DNA of 64,000 nt from Syntrophaceae bacterium UBA7520 (GCA_002478265.1 DLNC01000003.1:85013-149012); one strand, 5' to 3'; shown: positions 34,012 to 43,003, numbered from the stretch's first letter. The notes: generated from the sequence alone by a model not told the origin. A program made the numbers and translations.

Positions 34012-34992
34012 TCAATCTGCGGCAATCGCGCCCGGCCATAGATAATAGAAACCGGCTCTGGCGTTCATTATTTCCGGCAACTCCAGATTAACGAGCGCAA
34101 CAGGCAGCTTCACGCCGGAAACAGTGGCGGTGTTGTAATAATTATCTTCCGGAAATTCCGCGCGCCGATAAACGACAACCCTCGCGTCTTCGGCCAAACC
34201 AGCCAGTTTTTTTGTCTCCTTGATGGCGTCGCTGATATAACCAACTTTGTCAATCAAACCGGTTTTCAGCGCTTCTTCCGCCAGAAAAATACGCGCCGTG
34301 GAGACCTCCGCCAGCGCCGGCGCGGAGAGCTTACGATGTTTTTGCACCAGATCGATAAAACGTTTCCCAAATCCGTCCATCGCTTTCTGCAGCAATTTTT
34401 TTTCTTCATCGGCAGATTCGCGGTAAGGCGACCCCATATCCTTGTACTTTCCCGTTTTTTGCACATCTATGGCCAAGCCCACCTTATCCATCAATCCTTT
34501 TAATTTGGGCTGTAAAGAAATTACGCCGATAGAACCGGTGACAGTCGTCGGATGCGCCATGATCATCTCCGCCGGCAAGGATATATAATAGGCGCCGGAA
34601 GCGGCCACATCCATCATACAGACGGTTACTTTATTCCCTGTCTTGGCGCCGTAGGAATTAATTTCGTGGTAAAGTATATCGCTGGCGGTAATCGTGCCGC
34701 CCGGAGAATTTATTTTAAATAACACCGCCTTGATTTGCCTGTCTTTTTGCGCCTTGTTCAGCTGCACTACAATCTGTTCAACAAGACTAGGCGATTCGCT
34801 GAATAATCCTTTTTTCGGTTTGTCCGAAATCATCCCCTCCACAGCGATGAGCAAAATTTTATCCGCGCCGGCGCCTTCCAGCGTGTATTCTTTGAGAGGA
34901 TCCGGCGTGTCTTTGAACAAACTTACTTTCGGCACAGAACATCCCGTAATAAAAACCGTTATTAATATTGCGAGCAAATATATTTTTTTCAT
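34012..34992 (-). CDS. SppA-like signal peptide peptidase, lipoprotein form
   Basis: A 326-residue S49-family serine peptidase. It has an N-terminal lipobox ITGC-S, the LLFKINSPGG-type strand (KAVLFKINSPGGTITASD), MMDVAASGAYYISLPAEMIMAHPTTVTGSIGVI with the nucleophile Ser in A-S-G-A-Y-Y, and a Lys-containing segment after it. It may degrade cleaved signal peptides or act on envelope proteins. The start at 34992 is preferred because AAAGGAGCG lies 8 bases before it and the next residues form the lipoprotein signal; a longer frame from 35112 lacks both. It is first in the operon with the ABC exporter and the TraB/GumN protein. Confidence 0.9.
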   Translation of the reverse strand: MKKIYLLAILITVFITGCSVPKVSLFKDTPDPLKEYTLEGAGADKILLIAVEGMISDKPKKGLFSESPSLVEQIVVQLNKAQKDRQIKAVLFKINSPGGTITASDILYHEINSYGAKTGNKVTVCMMDVAASGAYYISLPAEMIMAHPTTVTGSIGVISLQPKLKGLMDKVGLAIDVQKTGKYKDMGSPYRESADEEKKLLQKAMDGFGKRFIDLVQKHRKLSAPALAEVSTARIFLAEEALKTGLIDKVGYISDAIKETKKLAGLAEDARVVVYRRAEFPEDNYYNTATVSGVKLPVALVNLELPEIMNARAGFYYLWPGAIAAD

Positions 34993-35154
34993 TCTACGCT
35001 CCTTTATTATTTTATTATTTATAAACTTTCCATAAATGATTAGCACATTTTGAAAGGCAATGCCCTGTCTTTTTAAAAGCGGGTGACCCGAAAAAAATTT
35101 TCTTAATATCATGGCATATTTAAAGTGTTGGCGCGTATTCGCGGCTTCTGATTA

Positions 35155-35203
35155 TTGACTTTGCGCGCCCTTTCTAGTAATAAAGTGGCGGTCTTCTGAC
35201 CGC
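35155..35203 (+). promoter_or_regulatory. Candidate promoter and 5' hairpin of the second GAPDH gene
   Basis: TTGACT (35155-35160), 17 bases, TAATAA (35178-35183), the same arrangement as before gap at 5411. Just past the expected start point, GCGGTC-TTCT-GACCGC (35188-35203) makes a tight 6-bp hairpin near the 5' end of the mRNA, which could stabilise the transcript. AAGGAGG at 35234-35240 is the ribosome site. Confidence 0.5.
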
Positions 35204-35249
35204 ATTAACATCAGCCCGCCATAAGCAGGTTTCAAGGAGGCATTTCATC

Positions 35250-36521
35250 ATGGCACAAGCTCAAGTTTTTGAAAACAAAGCGCCCGTTCTCGGCATTAAC
35301 AGCTTGGGTAGAATCGGCAAACTAACTCTCTGGCATCATGTCCAGAGAAAGTATTTCAAGGAAATTATCATCAACCAGGGCCGCGACGTGGGCACCGGCA
35401 TGGAGACAATTGCCCGGTTAATTGAAACGGACGCCACTTATGGCTTGCTCCACCGGTTTCTCTACGGCTATAAAGCTCAGCCTGTCGTAAAAATCGTGGA
35501 TGAAAAAAATGGTAAATTGCTTGTTGACGGCATTCCAGTGACTGTTTTGCGCACGGAGCGAAACCCGATGAACATTCCCTGGCGTCAGTACGGCGCGGAT
35601 ATTGTCGTGGATTGCAGCGGTTCCTTCAAAGATCCGACCGTGCCTGTTGACGACAAAAAAGGATCGATCCGCGGACATCTCAGCGGCGGGGCCAAGGTGG
35701 TCATTCACTCCGCTCCCTTCAAGATAAAAAACAAAGCTCTGGCGATGCCGGATGACACGATTACGCTGATTTATGGCATTAACCATACCGCTTTCAATCC
35801 CAAAAAGCATGCGGTAATTTCCGCCGCGTCTTGCACCACTACTGGTCTGGCGCACATGGTCAAGCCGCTTCTGGAAAATGAGGAAACCAGCACAATTCTC
35901 ACTGCTTCCATGTCTACCATCCATGCCGTGACCAACACGCAGAGTGTCCTGGACAAACTGCCGAAAGCCGGCGAAAAGGACATCCGTAAAACGCGCAGCA
36001 TTCTGAACAACATTATTCTGACCTCCACCGGCGCGGCCAGCGCGCTCGCGGAAGTCATTCCAGAAGTGAAGAGCATCGGTTTCATGGGCGATTCCATTCG
36101 CGTTCCGACCAACACGCTGTCGCTCATCGTGCTCAACGCGACATTCCAGGCCAGAAGAAACGGCAAGGGTGGAGCCGCTGATATCGACACGAAAAAACTC
36201 AACAACATTTACGAGAAAACCGCTCAGGTAAATCCTCTGGTGCGGTTCACCATGCAGCAGAATGTGTCCACTGATCTGATCGGTGAGGACGCGGCGATCA
36301 TCATTGAAGGGCAGTTCAACCACACGCGCACGGCGTTCATCCCGGTGAACCTTGCGCATATCCCCAATCTGCCAGCGGAACTGCTAAAGAATTTGAATGA
36401 AAAGACGCTGCAGGTTCCGGTAGTCCACGCGAAGATTTTCGGCTGGTACGACAATGAGTACGGCAGCTACACCAACCGCATGGGAGATCTGACTGTCTAT
36501 CTCCATAAAAATCTTCTATAA
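35250..36521 (+). CDS. Divergent, long glyceraldehyde-3-phosphate dehydrogenase paralogue
   Basis: A 423-residue GAPDH-family protein, about 90 residues longer than the one at 5463. The dinucleotide motif reads GINSLGRIGKLTLW instead of GINGFGRIGR. The catalytic SAASCTTTGLAH (Cys195) and the partner His in MSTIHAVTNTQSV are kept, as are the end GWYDNEYGSYTNRMGDL and STGAASALAEVIPEV. Additional sequence lies before the catalytic Cys and in the second half (KNGKGGAADIDTKK region). It may have another phosphorylated substrate, direction or cofactor. It is monocistronic with a good ribosome site and a downstream hairpin. Confidence 0.88.
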   Translation: MAQAQVFENKAPVLGINSLGRIGKLTLWHHVQRKYFKEIIINQGRDVGTGMETIARLIETDATYGLLHRFLYGYKAQPVVKIVDEKNGKLLVDGIPVTVLRTERNPMNIPWRQYGADIVVDCSGSFKDPTVPVDDKKGSIRGHLSGGAKVVIHSAPFKIKNKALAMPDDTITLIYGINHTAFNPKKHAVISAASCTTTGLAHMVKPLLENEETSTILTASMSTIHAVTNTQSVLDKLPKAGEKDIRKTRSILNNIILTSTGAASALAEVIPEVKSIGFMGDSIRVPTNTLSLIVLNATFQARRNGKGGAADIDTKKLNNIYEKTAQVNPLVRFTMQQNVSTDLIGEDAAIIIEGQFNHTRTAFIPVNLAHIPNLPAELLKNLNEKTLQVPVVHAKIFGWYDNEYGSYTNRMGDLTVYLHKNLL

Positions 36522-36547
36522 TAACTAGTTAACCAGAGAAACACGGA

Positions 36548-36580
36548 AAAGGCCGCGGCACACAAATAACCGCGGCCTTT
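36548..36580. terminator. Hairpin between convergent genes
   Basis: AAAGGCCGCGG (36548-36558) pairs perfectly over 11 bp with CCGCGGCCTTT (36570-36580). The T-runs are short (TTT on plus, TTTT on minus), so it is a likely but not classical terminator for both the GAPDH gene and the dikinase-like gene. Confidence 0.65.
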
Positions 36581-36627
36581 CGAGCAATCGCGCCGGAAAA
36601 AAATAGCTCCGCCGGGACGAAGAATCA

Positions 36628-39600
36628 TTAAAACTTGATGCTGCGGGAAGGAGTCAACTCATATTCGTGTTTGCCCAGGTAAACCATCCCGCTCCATCCG
36701 TCGATGCAGATAAAATCTCCGGCGCATATTTTGCAGTCATCAATGGTCGCAAAACCCTGTGTTTCGTTTACTTTCAGCTTGCCGAAACCGACAACGCCGA
36801 CTTTATCCAACTGCGGAATGGTTACCGCCGCGTGCGAAGTTCCGCCGCCTTTCGCCGTGAGCAATCCCTCCACCTGCAGGAGGATTCCAACGTCATCAGG
36901 CACCGTGTCGCGGCGCAGCAGGATAAGGGGCGTTTCCGGATCTTCGCGGCGGAATCTTTTAATATCTTCTTCCGTGTAGACCGCCCGGCCGGAAAGAGCG
37001 CCGCCGCTCACGCCAACGCCGCTGCCCAGAACCGCCGCCTGCAACTGATTGGTGTCCTTGAAACGCCGGTATCTTTTCGCGGTCACCTGATCCATGTCGC
37101 GGGTCTGGAGTAAATACAATTTGTCCTTATCCGGCCCTTCAAAAGTAAATTCAATTTCCTGATGATTTAATTTTTTTTCATAAACAATTTTTTCCGCAAC
37201 CCGCACCAGTTCGGCGTAAATTTCCGGAAATTTCGTCTCCAGTGAGAGTTCCGCGTCGCGTCTTTCCGTCAATCTTTGTTTTTCGGAAATAGGATACGTT
37301 TCCACCAGTCCGGAAACTATATCATCCCCCTGCACTCCGAAAATAAAATCTCCGTAAAGGGTAACCGCGGCAGATGTGCTTTTCGGTTCGCGGGTAAAAA
37401 TAACGCCTGAGCCGGAACGCTCATTGAGGTTGCCGAAAACCATCGTCTGCACGATGACGGCCGTTCCCCATTTATCCGAAAGATGCATCTGGTGGCGATA
37501 AATCTGCGCCTGCTGAGAATACCACGAATCAAAAACCTTCATAATGGCGTCTCTGAGCTGTTCTGCCGGATTTTCTTTGATCACAATGTTATTTTCCACA
37601 ATGCCCTGCTTATAGGCGAGCGCGATTTGTTTCATCTGGATGGGGGAAAACTGTATTTTTCTTTCCACGCTGTAGCGCTGTTTGAATCCGTCGATAATTG
37701 CGTCAAAAAAATCGCGGTTTAGCCCGTGAAACATTCCCCACGTCTGAAGGAAACGGCGATAGCAATCCCATGCCGCCCATTGAAAATCCTTTTTTCTGCT
37801 GAGATTTTCCGCGATATTTTCATTGATGCCCACATTCAGAAAAGAATTCATCATGCCGGGCAGAGAAACCGTGGCGCCGCTGCGCACCGAAAGAAGCAGC
37901 GGATTTTCCGCATCGCCGAAGCGACGCCCGGTCATCTTTTCCAACGCGTTTATTTCCTTGCCAATCCGCGCGGTCAAATCATTGAAAATGTATTTGTACC
38001 CGACCACGGCATCGTACCCCCGGAAAACTTCCGTGGTAATAATAAAACCGGGGGGCACGTTCAGGCCGTAGGAAATGAGCTCTTTGAGAAAATATCCCTT
38101 GTTGCCCAGTAGTATCTGGTTGTCCACCCTTCTGTTTTTTTTGTAAAATGAGGAAATGGCCAGTTCCGGATTATAGGACATGACTATTTTCAGAATCTGC
38201 TTATTGTCTTTGAACTTTTCTATTTCGGCGTTCAGGGTATTGATTACCGCATTCACAAAATTATCCAAGGTCTGCAAGCCAAAGGCTGTTGATATTATGC
38301 CGCGGATAAAATTTTCTGAAAGCTGATAAACAAGTTCCTCGCCGCTTTGTCCCTGTGACATCGTCCCGGCGGGCGTGTTTTTCTCCAGAACCTGCCCGAT
38401 AATCACCGGCAGGTTTACGCCATGCGCATCGATGTAATAATCCCGGATAATGTCCTGAATACCTTTGGAAATAAACCGGAAAATATCGACATATTGCTCC
38501 ATAGAAAACTGCTTGATCGCCAGCGCGCTGCTTACGTATTTAATCTTGGTGACCAGGCCTTCCGTGAAAACCCCATCCAGCTCCAGCGCCTTGATAAACA
38601 ACCACAGATATGTATGCACCTTGACAATCGTGCGTTTGGTGACGAATTTCAGATTTAATGATTTGGTCAGCTCTTCCAGAAGCATTGTAGCCAGACTCTC
38701 CAGCCGCAACGTCAGTCCGAGCGCCTCGAATTTTTCCTCTGTGTAAGTGCCGTACATCGAAGGAATGCCCGCCGCGATATGCCGCTTATAATAAATATTT
38801 TCATACGATTCTGTTTTCCGGCCGGAAAGAATCCTTTCTTTAAGCACCGACATGAATTTCATGATTATTTCTAGGCTTTTGTAATAATGATTCATGCCGA
38901 GCGCACGCCTCAGCGAGGCAAGCTCGGCCTTCGGGAAAAGGTATACGGCTTCCAGATCGCGCAACAAATCCACGTACTGGGGAAAATATTTTTTGTATAT
39001 CAGCTGATAAATACGGATCATCATCCGGGCGCGTTCCTTGTCTCTTGGATTGACTTCTTTTAAAGCGCCAACTTCTTTTTGCAGCTTTTCTTCATCCCAG
39101 GAAATAAATTCTTTTGGATTGTTCTGGGCCGCCGAAAACAGAATGATGAAAGCCTTGTGCATCCCGTCAAAATATTCTCCGGAATCGGTAACCTGCTCAT
39201 AAACTTCATCTGGAAGGTGTTTTTTCAGGTACTGCTTATCCGCGCTGTGCCAGAAATAAAAAATGTTTTCCATAAATTCAACGAGCAGACTATTGCTTTC
39301 GACATGTGATTGCTTGCGCAAAAAGTTTACCAGTTTATCGTTGCGAAAGGACAACTCGTCCACTTCCGTGGTTATGTCGCGCAACTCGCCTTCCGCGCCG
39401 ATTTCCCTGAAATAAACCGGGAAAACACGCAGAAGCTGTTTCACCAGGTTATACACCGGGGCGATTTCGGCGTTGAGCAAAGCGGAAATATCTTTTTGCA
39501 GAAGATCTGTGTCGCGCACAAAAATGCCGCCGATATTCAGGTTGATAATCAGCGCGGAGATCAGTTTCTTGCACCAGGCGGGCTTCATGGCGATAATTCC

Positions 39601-40866
39601 CAGCCAGGCTCTGATGCTTACGACATGCAGCGGGTTTACCCGAACCTGCCACTCCGTTGTCGTTCCCCTGACTTCCGGATACTGAAAACCGTAGGAAATC
39701 AGTTCATCGATAAAAATATCCGCTAGCGCCTGAGAATCACGCGCGAACACTTCTTTGGCTGTTGTGGTAATGCAATCGATTATCGTGCCGCGATATTCGT
39801 GTTGCGCGCCGCTTTTTTTAAGAAAATCGAATATTCTACGGACAAATTCTTCCAGTTTATCGTTTTTTTCCTGTTCAAAAACCAGCTTCAGGCAACGGTT
39901 TATTTCCCTCAGCGCGCTGGCATGGATATCCGAAAGTCCCGCCACGCTCATCACGCGGAAAAGAAAATTAAGCTTGACCAGATATTGCCGCCCTGCGTAA
40001 ACAGGCGCTTGTTCCAGCTCATCAGCCACCAGAAGATAGCCGTTCACAATCTGGAAATAATCCGGCATCTCCATGATTTCTTTTATCCGGGCGGGCTCTG
40101 TCGCTTTTTCCTGCAACTTCAAATCATGCACTTTTTGCAGAAGTGTTTGCAGGTGTGCATGATTGAGCGGCTGAACTATATTTTCATAAGCGGTCGACGC
40201 CTTGGCATTGCGCTCCTCATCAGGAACAAGCCAGGAAGAAGGATCGGGCTGGGCTAGCCAGTACTCGTAGGTAATTCGGAAAGCTTTACCTAACGCCGGC
40301 ATAATTTTCTGCGCGGGTATTTCTATATTATTATCCGCGGCAAGCCTCAAGGTTCGTTTCAGATACGAAGAACATTTCTTTAATATTTGTTCGTTTATTT
40401 GCGGAAAAGAAGCGAGAAAATCCATAATTTCATCCAGCAGAAACAAGTTCCGTGGGAGATTTTTTTCGCTTCTGGCAAGCACCGTATCGATAAAATCAAA
40501 AAGATACCGCAGCGCGCTGTCTTTTACTTCTTCGTTTACGGCGTATCTGACAATGTCAAAATATATATCCAATAAAATGGAAAGCGCTTTCGAACCATCA
40601 GCATGGCGATTATATTCGTAGAAATCGCCGATAGAAACAGACTTCAGTTCGGTCAGCACATGTTCCCAGTTCACAAAAGGATGATATAATTCAGTGAGCA
40701 TTTCCCGTGTTTTCCGCTGCAGTCCGTATCGACCTTCCACTACTTTAAGCAGCGGGTCATACTTGGGAGGGATGGCAATGGCAACGGAAGTGCGTTCCAG
40801 ATTGACTTTAAGCGCGGAAGAAAACCATTCCTCGCTCTTTTCGAGAACTTCATCTTTTTGTGTCAT
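36628..40866 (-). CDS. Giant PEP/pyruvate dikinase-like protein without PEP-binding domain
   Basis: The 1412-residue protein has two recognisable parts. From about residue 920 it is PPDK-like: GNKGYFLKELISYGLNVPPGFIITTE, PLLLSVRSGATVSLPGMMNSFLN (residue ~990; the ATP-grasp domain), VIVQTMVFGNLNERSGSGVIFTREP, QEIEFTFEGPDKDKLYLLQTRDMD, and a phosphohistidine domain GLLTAKGGGTSHAAVTIPQLDKVGVVGF with His1345. It stops 67 residues after that His, so the PEP/pyruvate-binding TIM barrel of PPDK is missing. The first ~900 residues are helical and I recognise no family. Rifampin phosphotransferase and glucan water dikinase use the same ATP-to-His relay with other acceptors, so an unknown acceptor is inferred. 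It converges with the second GAPDH and diverges from the hgc operon. Confidence 0.8.
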   Translation of the reverse strand: MTQKDEVLEKSEEWFSSALKVNLERTSVAIAIPPKYDPLLKVVEGRYGLQRKTREMLTELYHPFVNWEHVLTELKSVSIGDFYEYNRHADGSKALSILLDIYFDIVRYAVNEEVKDSALRYLFDFIDTVLARSEKNLPRNLFLLDEIMDFLASFPQINEQILKKCSSYLKRTLRLAADNNIEIPAQKIMPALGKAFRITYEYWLAQPDPSSWLVPDEERNAKASTAYENIVQPLNHAHLQTLLQKVHDLKLQEKATEPARIKEIMEMPDYFQIVNGYLLVADELEQAPVYAGRQYLVKLNFLFRVMSVAGLSDIHASALREINRCLKLVFEQEKNDKLEEFVRRIFDFLKKSGAQHEYRGTIIDCITTTAKEVFARDSQALADIFIDELISYGFQYPEVRGTTTEWQVRVNPLHVVSIRAWLGIIAMKPAWCKKLISALIINLNIGGIFVRDTDLLQKDISALLNAEIAPVYNLVKQLLRVFPVYFREIGAEGELRDITTEVDELSFRNDKLVNFLRKQSHVESNSLLVEFMENIFYFWHSADKQYLKKHLPDEVYEQVTDSGEYFDGMHKAFIILFSAAQNNPKEFISWDEEKLQKEVGALKEVNPRDKERARMMIRIYQLIYKKYFPQYVDLLRDLEAVYLFPKAELASLRRALGMNHYYKSLEIIMKFMSVLKERILSGRKTESYENIYYKRHIAAGIPSMYGTYTEEKFEALGLTLRLESLATMLLEELTKSLNLKFVTKRTIVKVHTYLWLFIKALELDGVFTEGLVTKIKYVSSALAIKQFSMEQYVDIFRFISKGIQDIIRDYYIDAHGVNLPVIIGQVLEKNTPAGTMSQGQSGEELVYQLSENFIRGIISTAFGLQTLDNFVNAVINTLNAEIEKFKDNKQILKIVMSYNPELAISSFYKKNRRVDNQILLGNKGYFLKELISYGLNVPPGFIITTEVFRGYDAVVGYKYIFNDLTARIGKEINALEKMTGRRFGDAENPLLLSVRSGATVSLPGMMNSFLNVGINENIAENLSRKKDFQWAAWDCYRRFLQTWGMFHGLNRDFFDAIIDGFKQRYSVERKIQFSPIQMKQIALAYKQGIVENNIVIKENPAEQLRDAIMKVFDSWYSQQAQIYRHQMHLSDKWGTAVIVQTMVFGNLNERSGSGVIFTREPKSTSAAVTLYGDFIFGVQGDDIVSGLVETYPISEKQRLTERRDAELSLETKFPEIYAELVRVAEKIVYEKKLNHQEIEFTFEGPDKDKLYLLQTRDMDQVTAKRYRRFKDTNQLQAAVLGSGVGVSGGALSGRAVYTEEDIKRFRREDPETPLILLRRDTVPDDVGILLQVEGLLTAKGGGTSHAAVTIPQLDKVGVVGFGKLKVNETQGFATIDDCKICAGDFICIDGWSGMVYLGKHEYELTPSRSIKF

Positions 40867-41004
40867 GACAATATGGATCCTTTGCTTAATGAGGCGAATT
40901 AATCAGAATTCCCGAAACATTTCAAGCACAGAACGGGCTCATCAAGAACAGGATAACCGGTCAGCTCTAGCCTGCCGTTTAATCATACGGCCAAAATATT
41001 TTGA

Positions 41005-41037
41005 TTGACAAAAAGCATATTGGTTGTATAATACAAC
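41005..41037 (+). promoter_or_regulatory. Consensus promoter with overlapping palindromic operator, leaderless marR-hgcAB
   Basis: TTGACA (41005-41010), 16 bases, TATAAT (41027-41032): both hexamers are perfect consensus. The palindrome GTTGTAT-A-ATACAAC (41023-41037) covers the whole -10 box. The expected start point falls at about 41039, the A of the regulator ATG, so the first gene would be translated from a leaderless mRNA; no Shine-Dalgarno is seen. MarR proteins typically bind such palindromes in their own promoter, so autorepression is inferred. Confidence 0.75.
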
Positions 41038-41038
41038 T

Positions 41039-41503
41039 ATGTTGAGAGAAACGAGTATCGATTACCGTCAGCTGCTGGAAATATTCACCGGCCTGGCCCA
41101 GGCAACGCGCTTTTTACGTCAGGATGAAGCATTCTGTGAAGGAGTCACCTTTCACCAGTACCTCATTCTGGACGTAATTTTGCAGAATAAAGAACTAAAA
41201 ATGGCCGATTTGCACCGGCATCTCGCCGTGGAAAAAAGCACTACCACCAGATTGCTGAATCCCCTGATCAAAAAGAAACTTTTACAGCGCCGGACAGATC
41301 CTCGGGATTTACGCGCCGCTTATTTGACTTTGACAAAAAAGGGAGAAGAAGCGCACAAAAACGTCCGGCTTTGCATCATGGATTTTTTTCATAAAACAAT
41401 GGGCAATATCCCCGAAAAAAAGACAAAACATGTTTTGAATTCCGTCAATGTTTTTATCGGGGCGATAAAAGCATACGCGCGGCAAAACACGTGCTGCAGA
41501 TAA
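41039..41503 (+). CDS. MarR-family transcriptional regulator
   Basis: The 154-residue protein has the MarR winged-helix core: YLILDVILQNKELKMADLHRHLAVEKSTTTRLLNPLIKKKLLQRRTDPRDLRAAYLTLTKKGEEA, with the recognition helix KSTTTRLLNPLI and the D-P-R-D-x-R wing. Helices before and after form the dimer domain. It is translated from the very start of its predicted transcript. The stop is 18 bases before hgcA, so it is the first gene of the hgcAB operon. hgcAB clusters are known to have ArsR-type regulators in some species; a MarR-type one is a different solution. The ligand is unknown; Cys residues near the start (F-C-E-G) and end (NTCCR) could sense metals or thiol stress. Confidence 0.9.
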   Translation: MLRETSIDYRQLLEIFTGLAQATRFLRQDEAFCEGVTFHQYLILDVILQNKELKMADLHRHLAVEKSTTTRLLNPLIKKKLLQRRTDPRDLRAAYLTLTKKGEEAHKNVRLCIMDFFHKTMGNIPEKKTKHVLNSVNVFIGAIKAYARQNTCCR

Positions 41504-41521
41504 ACAACTAAGAGATTGGCT

Positions 41522-42652
41522 ATGAAAAATTTAACTCTTCCGGTAATACAAAATAATTTCAACTGCTGTGTCCCGGTTCAGTCTGCACAGCCTGCCTATC
41601 CCAGTATCCGTCAGCCATTTGTGACCGGTTCACTTGAAACCACAACGGGAATCTTGCCGCGGGTATCTTCAAGCCTGACTTGGGCCGACCGCCGCGGGGC
41701 AATGAAAGCGCGCTGGGGCGTGGGGCGCATGAATTACTCCCTTGAACCCGGCCTCTACGCGCTGAATAATCCCGACGCTAATTCTCCTGTTTTAGTTACC
41801 GCCAATTATAAAATGAGCTTCGACAAGCTGCGCCAGGCGCTGCCGGGGCGAAACCTCTGGATTCTCGTTTTGGACACCAAAGGCATCAATGTCTGGTGCG
41901 CGGCAGGCAAGGGAACCTTCGGCACGCAGGAATTAATCAGTAAAATTGAAAACAGCCGCCTCAAGGAAATGGTTACTCATAGAAAAATCATCCTCCCCCA
42001 GCTGGGCGCGCCTGGTGTGGCCGCGCATGCGATAAAAAAACGCACCGGTTTTACGGTCTATTACGGTCCGATCCGGGCGCGTGATGTGGCCGCCTATCTT
42101 GACAGCGGCTACAAAGCGGATGCGAAAATGCGCACAATGACATTCCCCTTAAAAGACAGGGCGGTGTTGATTCCTATAGAACTTGTGGAAGTTATCAAAC
42201 CTTTTTCCCTTTTGGCGCTGACTTTCTTGGTGCTGGGCGGCCTCGGCGGACCCGGTAACTACTGGGCAAACTTGACTAATTTCGGGCACTTTGCTGTCGT
42301 GGCGCTGGCGGCAGCCGTTTTGGCCGGCGCTGTGCTCAGTCCTTTGCTTTTGCCCTATCTTCCGGGAAGAGCATTTTCCATAAAAGGATTTTCTATCGGC
42401 ATCATTACAGCGATTTTTTTACTTTACTTGCGCGGCGTGAATTTTTCCGCCTGGCCGGACAGAATAGAAGCTTTGGCCTGGCTTTTTATTATTCCGGCCA
42501 TCGCCTCATTCCTGACGATGAACTTCACCGGCGCCTCAACCTATACCTCTATTTCCGGCGTAAAAAAAGAAATGCGCTTTGCCCTGCCCATACAGATTTG
42601 CGCCGCGATTGGCGGCACGTTGCTGTGGTTAACTTCGCGGGTAATATCTTAG
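41522..42652 (+). CDS. hgcA: Mercury methylation corrinoid protein HgcA
   Basis: The 376-residue protein is a close match to HgcA. The cap-helix motif NVWCAAGKGTF, unique to HgcA, is at residues 123-133; Cys126 is the lower axial ligand of the corrinoid cobalt that transfers a methyl group to Hg(II). The preceding GRNLWILVLDTKGI and following GPIRARDVAAYLDSGYKA are also family blocks. After about residue 205 come roughly five membrane segments, placing the corrinoid domain at the inner face of the membrane. The N terminus is longer than that of the well-studied ND132 protein (where this Cys is residue 93). The ATG at 41522 is preferred over TTG at 41516. No strong Shine-Dalgarno is visible. 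Confidence 0.97.
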   Translation: MKNLTLPVIQNNFNCCVPVQSAQPAYPSIRQPFVTGSLETTTGILPRVSSSLTWADRRGAMKARWGVGRMNYSLEPGLYALNNPDANSPVLVTANYKMSFDKLRQALPGRNLWILVLDTKGINVWCAAGKGTFGTQELISKIENSRLKEMVTHRKIILPQLGAPGVAAHAIKKRTGFTVYYGPIRARDVAAYLDSGYKADAKMRTMTFPLKDRAVLIPIELVEVIKPFSLLALTFLVLGGLGGPGNYWANLTNFGHFAVVALAAAVLAGAVLSPLLLPYLPGRAFSIKGFSIGIITAIFLLYLRGVNFSAWPDRIEALAWLFIIPAIASFLTMNFTGASTYTSISGVKKEMRFALPIQICAAIGGTLLWLTSRVIS

Positions 42653-42662
42653 GAGTCGGGAA

Positions 42663-42983
42663 ATGAACAATTTGTCTTATCTGAAAAACGTCGTCACCTT
42701 AAAGCTCGATGAAAACAAATGCACAGGATGCGGTATGTGTCTGGAGGTTTGCCCGCATCAGGTTTTCAAGATGAACGGGCGGCGCGCCATCATCCGGAAT
42801 CGCGATGCCTGCATGGAGTGCGGCGCCTGCCGCAAAAATTGCCCGGCAGAGGCGATTTACGTGGAATCCGGGGTGGGCTGCGCCGCGGCGGTAATTAATT
42901 CCCTGCTGGGGAAAAACGCCGCCGCCTGCTGCTGCGGGCCGCAAACTAATCCTGAAGGCAAAAACAGCGGCGTTTGCTGCTGA
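42663..42983 (+). CDS. hgcB: Mercury methylation ferredoxin HgcB
   Basis: The 106-residue protein has two [4Fe-4S] motifs: Cys20/23/26/30 (KCTGCGMCLEVCP) and Cys50/53/56/60 (ACMECGACRKNCP). It also has the HgcB-specific Cys73 in ESGVGCAAAV and the terminal pair Cys105-Cys106, thought to bind Hg(II) and hand it to HgcA. Unusually there is also a C-C-C triplet at 89-91, making five tail cysteines. AGGAG lies 7-12 bases before the ATG. It starts 10 bases after hgcA. HgcB reduces the corrinoid and is required, with HgcA, for methylmercury formation. Confidence 0.97.
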   Translation: MNNLSYLKNVVTLKLDENKCTGCGMCLEVCPHQVFKMNGRRAIIRNRDACMECGACRKNCPAEAIYVESGVGCAAAVINSLLGKNAAACCCGPQTNPEGKNSGVCC

Positions 42984-43003
42984 AAAACAAACCGGAATTT
43001 TAT

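Noticed and set aside
34993..35112. Extended N terminus of the SppA-like gene
   Set aside because: The lipoprotein signal and the ribosome site both point to the start at 34992.
41522..42652. Calling hgcA a CdhD/acetyl-CoA-synthase-type corrinoid protein
   Set aside because: The cap-helix Cys motif, the C-terminal membrane segments and the adjacent hgcB are specific to HgcA.
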